Part shown: positions 59,443 through 64,000 of the stretch, one piece after another
Numbering within the stretch: the first letter of the stretch is position 1
Layout: the number at the start of each line of letters is the position of its first letter
Source: Pomphorhynchus laevis
Lineage: Eukaryota; Acanthocephala; Palaeacanthocephala; Echinorhynchida; Pomphorhynchidae
Length of the DNA stretch: 64,000 nt
Direction: 5' to 3'
NCBI GenBank assembly: GCA_012934845.2
Contig: WNNJ02002366.1
Span: 1-64,000, forward strand
Position numbers and translations under genes: made by a program
The notes under the pieces: generated by a model
Database searches by the model: none
What the model was told of the DNA's origin: nothing
The model's input: the letters and a program-made list of their open reading frames with translations, nothing else

Positions 59443-60768
59443 ACTCGGCATTTTGTCTTAACAACAATATTACACTTAAAACAGCGATTATAAAACAGCG
59501 GAAAATACGACTAAAACAGCGATTATCGCCGATTAAATATACAGAATGTATCATTCTTCGAAGGGCTGAAACTGAGCTTGTAAGACAGTTGCTAAACTAT
59601 TATAGCGATATTGCAGCTACACACTGTTGCAGTCAACCTGACGAACCACTTTTGGAGAAACTTCTGCGCTGTAAATTGCGCAAGCTGTCCAAGATATACG
59701 GCAGATCGGTTACCACCGCTGAACTACGACTATAAGAATGACAGTAGAATAAGCGCCATGTTTCGTACAAAAGATCCATACGAGGACAGTCCGAGAAGGC
59801 GCAGATTCACAACGTAACGAATCTATCAACTCGTGAACTTACCGAAACACAATTGAGTTTACTGTCACGAGGCTTAAATTTTGCTCTCACTCCTCATGAA
59901 TTTGATCGGGATGAACTCACGAAAGGAATTCGGGAAAAAGCGTTGAACTCCGACCCTCCGAATAATGCAGCATCATCCGAAGTAGGAAAGAAAATGCTTG
60001 AGATGTACGTTTCAAAACAATGTACAATACCGGTGCTCAAAATATTAGTAAAGAATTGTATGGCGCGATCAAAGAGATCCGAAACATGTCGGACATTACA
60101 ATCAAGCTCAGTGATAAAGGTGGTGAAGTTGTAATATGGGATACTCAAGCATACGTCGAAGAAGCCATGATACAATTAAACAGTGATGTATATGAACCAA
60201 CCAGCCAGGCGGCACTAATTCTCGCATTAAAGAGCGTCGGAAATCTTATTGACAAATACATCAGTCTGAAAGTCATTAACCCTATATACGCACAGAAGAT
60301 AACCTTGGGAACTGCAAAACCCGGACAATTTTATATGCTTCCCAAGACCCATAAAAAGGTATCTCCAATGCCTGGACGTCCAATAGTCAGTGCATGCGGA
60401 ACGGCAACTGAGCAATTAAGCAAATATATAGACTCATTATTAAAACCGTTACTAAAACGAGTGCCTTCTCATTTACACAGTATCGACCACTTTCTAGAAC
60501 AGCTGGACTCCGTGCGAAGAACTAATTGTGGTAATCACGTATTCGCAACAACGGACGTAGCGTCCCTTTATACCTCAATCGCGCACACTGATGGTATAGA
60601 ATCATTAGTTACAATAATGGAAGGTGCCGGCTGGGAGAAGAATAAGATAAACTTTGTAAGAGAAGGAACAATGACCATATTGGAAAACAACATCTTCGAG
60701 TTCAACGGTTCATTATATAGACAGGTAAAATGTACAGCGATGGGGACCCCAGTAGCTCCATCTTATCC
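59441..60768 (+). pseudogene. Penelope-like retroelement (RT fragment)
   Basis: Plus-strand remains of a Penelope-like polyprotein. The N-terminal part (59441-59880) ends NLSTRELTETQLSLLSRG then LNFALTP, a hallmark of the family's pre-RT region. The frame at 60020-60829 holds ITIKLSDKGGEVVIWD, GQFYMLPKTHKKVSPMPGRP, IVSACGTATEQLSKYIDSLL, DVASLYTSIAHTDGIESL and YRQVKCTAMGTPVAPSY. It stops there, at the start of a third flanking repeat, so the catalytic YxDD and the GIY-YIG endonuclease are absent. It has a few breaks and is non-autonomous. GC is clearly above the flanks. Not closely related to the YIDD element elsewhere in the window. Confidence 0.88.
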
Positions 60769-60878
60769 TAGTAACTTCGGAATACAGTCAGCTATCTTCG
60801 AAAATTTGACTAAATCGTCGAAAATTTGACTAATTTTTAGTAAAACTTTAATATTTAATATCTCAAAATCAGTAATTA

Positions 60879-60969
<91 letters not shown>
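60768..60969. repeat. Third flanking repeat with long (TA)n
   Basis: Begins CTAGTAACTTCGGAATACAG, the internal part of the 59.0-59.4 kb repeat, and ends in about 44 TA units (60881-60969). The junction with the RT shares CTA-GTAAC-like microhomology, which fits an internal deletion that removed the rest of the element. Confidence 0.85.
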
Positions 60970-60974
<5 letters not shown>

Positions 60975-61821
60975 TTGACAACTGAACTGAAAATTGGAAT
61001 TTTGTTTTTAATAAAATTATGTCACAAGACAAATACAATTTTTCAAAGCAAAATTTGAATTTAAAAATAATATAATCGCTTTCGAGAATACTTATTGTAT
61101 CTTTTATATTCAATATTTGATATTCCATAAAATATTTATATTTTGAACTGACACTTAGTACTTCTGCGAAAAAGCTTACCACATAAAAAGTCGCTATTGG
61201 CGATAACGTAACGTTCGTATTGCGGTAAGATATCTTATCAGAACCAGTTCGTAGAAGCCAATGTGATTTTTTAATATAAAATAAGCAACTGTTGTTTTAT
61301 AAAGTTTCTATTATTCTACTTCGTTACTTTTGTATTAAATAGCGTAAATTGACGTGAATTAAATGAAAATAATCATTTCAGTGGATAAATTTAAGAGATT
61401 AATATAATATTAATTTTTAGTAATAAATTCGACTTTAATTGTAATATTCCGAGGAAATAAAATAGAAAAATCTACTTGATAGACTTAAAATAAGAACTTA
61501 AATTTGGTTTAATTTTTATAGTTTTATTAATTTTTTAAGTTAAAAATTAAAAATATTTTTTTTAAATTTAATATAATTTTTGAAATTGTAAGACAATTTA
61601 AATCATGGCTATGTATTGATATTTAAAAAAATCTACTAAACGTAAATATGAAATATTAAGAAAATACTTACATTAATTTTTTAATTTTAAAAATTAATTT
61701 TTTTATTAAAAAATTAAATTATTTAAAAATTTTATTTAAAACTAACAAATTAATAATTATTTTAATAATAATTATTAAACTGTAAAGCATATAATTTATA
61801 TGGTAAAAGTTTAAAGCTTAC
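60970..61821. other. Intron 1, right part
   Basis: AT-rich; the 139-codon minus frame at 60763-61182 is produced by the (TA)n run and is not a gene. Confidence 0.6.
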
Positions 61822-62604
61822 CTCAGGGAATGATTTTCCTTTTAATGTGACTTTGAGAACCGCATGCCGACCTTCAATAGCTATCACCGGTCTTAGGTTT
61901 GTTTCAAAGCAAATGGGTTCAATATCATCAATTATTTCTGAGACTTCCGTTTTGTGGCGTTCAAGCATTTCAAACTTTGATAAATCCGTGGAAAATGAAG
62001 TTTGGTCAACTCCAGCAGAAATATCATCACTCTTTTTCTGCTTTACTAAATGATCTAGTTTATTTGGATTAACTCTGTAGTCCGTAGATATTGCCTCATC
62101 TTTCGAAACTTTGAGAATAAACTTGGACGATGAAACAGGTGAACTGTTTTGATAAGCTTCGACTTCGTATTCACCGGCGTCGGAATTATGAACATTTTTA
62201 ATTATAACAAACACAGTTTTCTCAAAGAAATTAGTCGTCACAGAAAATCTTGAGGATGCAGATACTTCCATTTTGTTAAATTTGACCGCTATAGTAGGTA
62301 ATGGTTTTCCACTTATTGAAAATCCTACCTGGATATCATCCCCTTCTTTACCTTCAATACATTTCGATCCTAAAGCCTTAATATTGGCCTTTTCGAGCAA
62401 ATGCTCTCTGTCTGTCGACAATACACGCAGCTCCGCAAATGTATTCGCGATGCCATTTTCATTTTTAGCCAGAATAGTATAGACTCCACTATCGATTGGA
62501 GAGCATGAATTTATAGTAATTGTGACAGTAGAATTATTAAGGTTATAATCGAATTTGATTCTATTGGATTCCTGTAGAATATTCGGTGCCCGCAATAGTG
62601 ATAA
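61822..62604 (-). CDS. Ig exon 1 of the window, titin-like gene
   Basis: 261 codons, phase 0 at both ends: acceptor TTTTGTTTTAG, donor GTAAGC. Residues 1-62 complete an Ig begun further right (LRAPNILQESNRIKFDY, SPIDSGVYTILAKNENG). Residues 83-166 are a whole Ig (DDIQVGFSISGKPLP, NSDAGEYEVEAYQNSS) in which the strand-C Trp is replaced by Phe (IAVKFNKM). The linker holds DISAGVDQTSFSTDLSKFE (194-212). Residues 235-261 (LRPVIAIEGRHAVLKVTLKG) open the Ig finished by exon 2. The module is longer than the others because no intron interrupts the middle Ig. The gene continues beyond the right edge. Confidence 0.92.
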
Positions 62605-63719
62605 CTAAAACAAAAATGTATTAATTTCAGGGTACTATTTGCTAAATGGTATATCTACTAGGTTGGCTTAAAATAGTTGTAATTAAAGCAGTTACTTTCA
62701 TTAAAAATATATAATGAATACACATACTTAAGCTGCATATTATAAGCAGTTACTTCATACAACATTTTTTGCGCATTGGCACACAAATAATGCATATACA
62801 AAATACATATATAGTTCATTTTTAGACATCTTTATAACTTAAAAAAGAAAAAATTTAAAATTAAAAAAGTATAAATTATATGCTTAAATCAAAAACAAGA
62901 TTTTTCTACGTAAAAATACTCAATTACAATTTTTGAATTATTAAAAATTTTATTTATTTAAAATTATGAAAGTTTTTCAAATTGGAAGCTTTTGATTTTT
63001 CAATGTATATTAAATAACTAGAAATTTTGATTTTTTCAAATTAATAACGAGGAATTTTGATATAATTTTAAAATAATGGCGATTATTATCAATATATATT
63101 CTGATATTTTACTAAAAATATATTAAAAATATTTCATATTTAAGCATCAATGCTAAAATCAACTGAAGATCAAAATCTTTTTTAAAAAATGTTTCGATCA
63201 GCAACACGATTTTGACTTTGTTTAATGCAATTTTCACTAGGGATTTATATTTAGCAAATATTTTCATGCTAGAAATATTTGCTAAATATATCTAAATGTA
63301 TTGGCAAATTTTGGAAAATTAACCAATTTTAACGGATAATTTAGTAAAATAATTAATTAAATGCAGTAAACTTTATGCTCCTTCCACGCTAGTCTATCTG
63401 AATATTCTGATATTTCCAAATATTCTGGAGCTGAATATTTGGAAATAGTTAATCTTCATTTTACAATTTGGCTAATGTTGATGTTATGTTGATTATGAAA
63501 TTGAAATTTATATAATTAGAATCGCATTAGAGTGATAATCTAGCGAAAATACAAATTAAAAGTAGTGAATAAAATCATCACATGTTAATGCTGAAGTGAT
63601 TTAAATGGCCCTAATGATAAAGCTCAATAAGTAGAACCTGACCTAGGGACTTGATTATCTATTATTTTCAAACTAGGATTTGATACAAAGTATTGTTGTA
63701 AAAATATGAAATATTTATA
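62605..63719. other. Intron entering from the right edge
   Basis: AT-rich DNA without a readable exon. An inverted pair (GCTAAATATA..TTTAGCAAATATTT) is near 63250-63290 and a smaller one (CCAAATATTC..GAATATTTGG) near 63417-63443. Confidence 0.5.
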
Positions 63720-64000
63720 AATCAAATCAGGTAACTGAGTCTACGTATATTAAATTATTTATAAATCAAAAATAATAATAAAAATTAAATAATTAAATAA
63801 TAATTATAACAAATAATTGTTATATAAGATGTTATATAATAACATGTAATCAATTACATGCTATCAATTTATAAATTAAAAATAATGATAAATAAAAATT
63901 AAAAAATTAAATTATAATAATTATAATAAAGAATTGTTATATAAAATGTTATATAATAACATGTAATCAATTTTAGTAATCAATTAGATCAGATAACTGA
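63720..64000 (-). mobile_element. Tail copies of the YIDD retroelement at the window edge
   Basis: ATCAGGTAACTGAGTCTACG starts a minus-strand tail at about 63725. A segment with TAAAATGTTATATAATAACA-type sequence occurs twice (63820 and 63945), and a second terminus ATCAGATAACTGA is cut by the window end. Confidence 0.6.

Noticed and set aside
60763-61182. 139-codon minus-strand frame with a long YIYI run
   Set aside because: Created by the (TA)n microsatellite and the repeat beside the Penelope-like fragment.
1-64000. Retroviral, LTR-retrotransposon, Polinton or CRISPR content
   Set aside because: No gag/protease/integrase or capsid-like strings, no long terminal repeats around a pol gene, and no regularly spaced short repeats with unique spacers were seen. 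The direct repeats at 59-61 kb fit a Penelope-like element.

Overview
The window is eukaryotic nuclear DNA, very AT-rich (roughly four fifths A+T by eye). Coding sequence is split by GT-AG introns, some about 50 nt and others several kb. There are a tRNA gene, two tRNA-derived SINEs, LINE and Penelope-like retroelement remains, foldback elements and satellites. The content points to an invertebrate animal; the sequence alone does not let me name the phylum.

The main host gene is on the minus strand and fills most of 26-63 kb. Eight exons between 62604 and 40985 encode immunoglobulin-like (I-set) domains of a titin/UNC-89/twitchin-type giant muscle protein. All boundaries seen are in phase 0. 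Most cut the Ig fold just before the strand-C tryptophan, so a typical exon encodes half an Ig, a linker, then half of the next Ig. The linkers carry a recurring motif of about 20 residues around 'GVD..xFI'. Four further Ig-like exons at 28.0-26.3 kb, with introns of 49 and 51 nt, probably belong to the same gene nearer its 3' end. Both ends of the gene lie outside the window or were not found.

Its introns hold plus-strand material: an intact tRNA-Cys(GCA) gene (55525-55596), a 95-codon intronless J-domain ORF without an HPD motif (38938-39225), a decayed cadherin-repeat fragment (about 41.8-42.34 kb), and two SINEs with clear target-site duplications (48008-48180 and 53133-53369).

The left 26 kb has no host gene that I can support. 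It holds LINE remains (3.9-4.1, 17.2-19.3 and 19.9-20.9 kb), a 148-bp satellite of four units, an unidentified GC-rich coding-like patch at 16.57 kb, and a dense cluster of one retroelement. That element has a YIDD reverse transcriptase (copies at 9.3-11.25, 23.7-24.6 and 56.1-56.5 kb). Its 3' tail recurs about 20 times in the window, in both orientations, mostly as solo 5'-truncated copies ending in TCAGTTAGCTGA. A separate Penelope-like fragment (59.4-60.8 kb) lies between copies of its own flanking repeat. Several repeat families carry hammerhead-like core strings. I saw no retrovirus, LTR element, Polinton or other capsid-bearing fossil.
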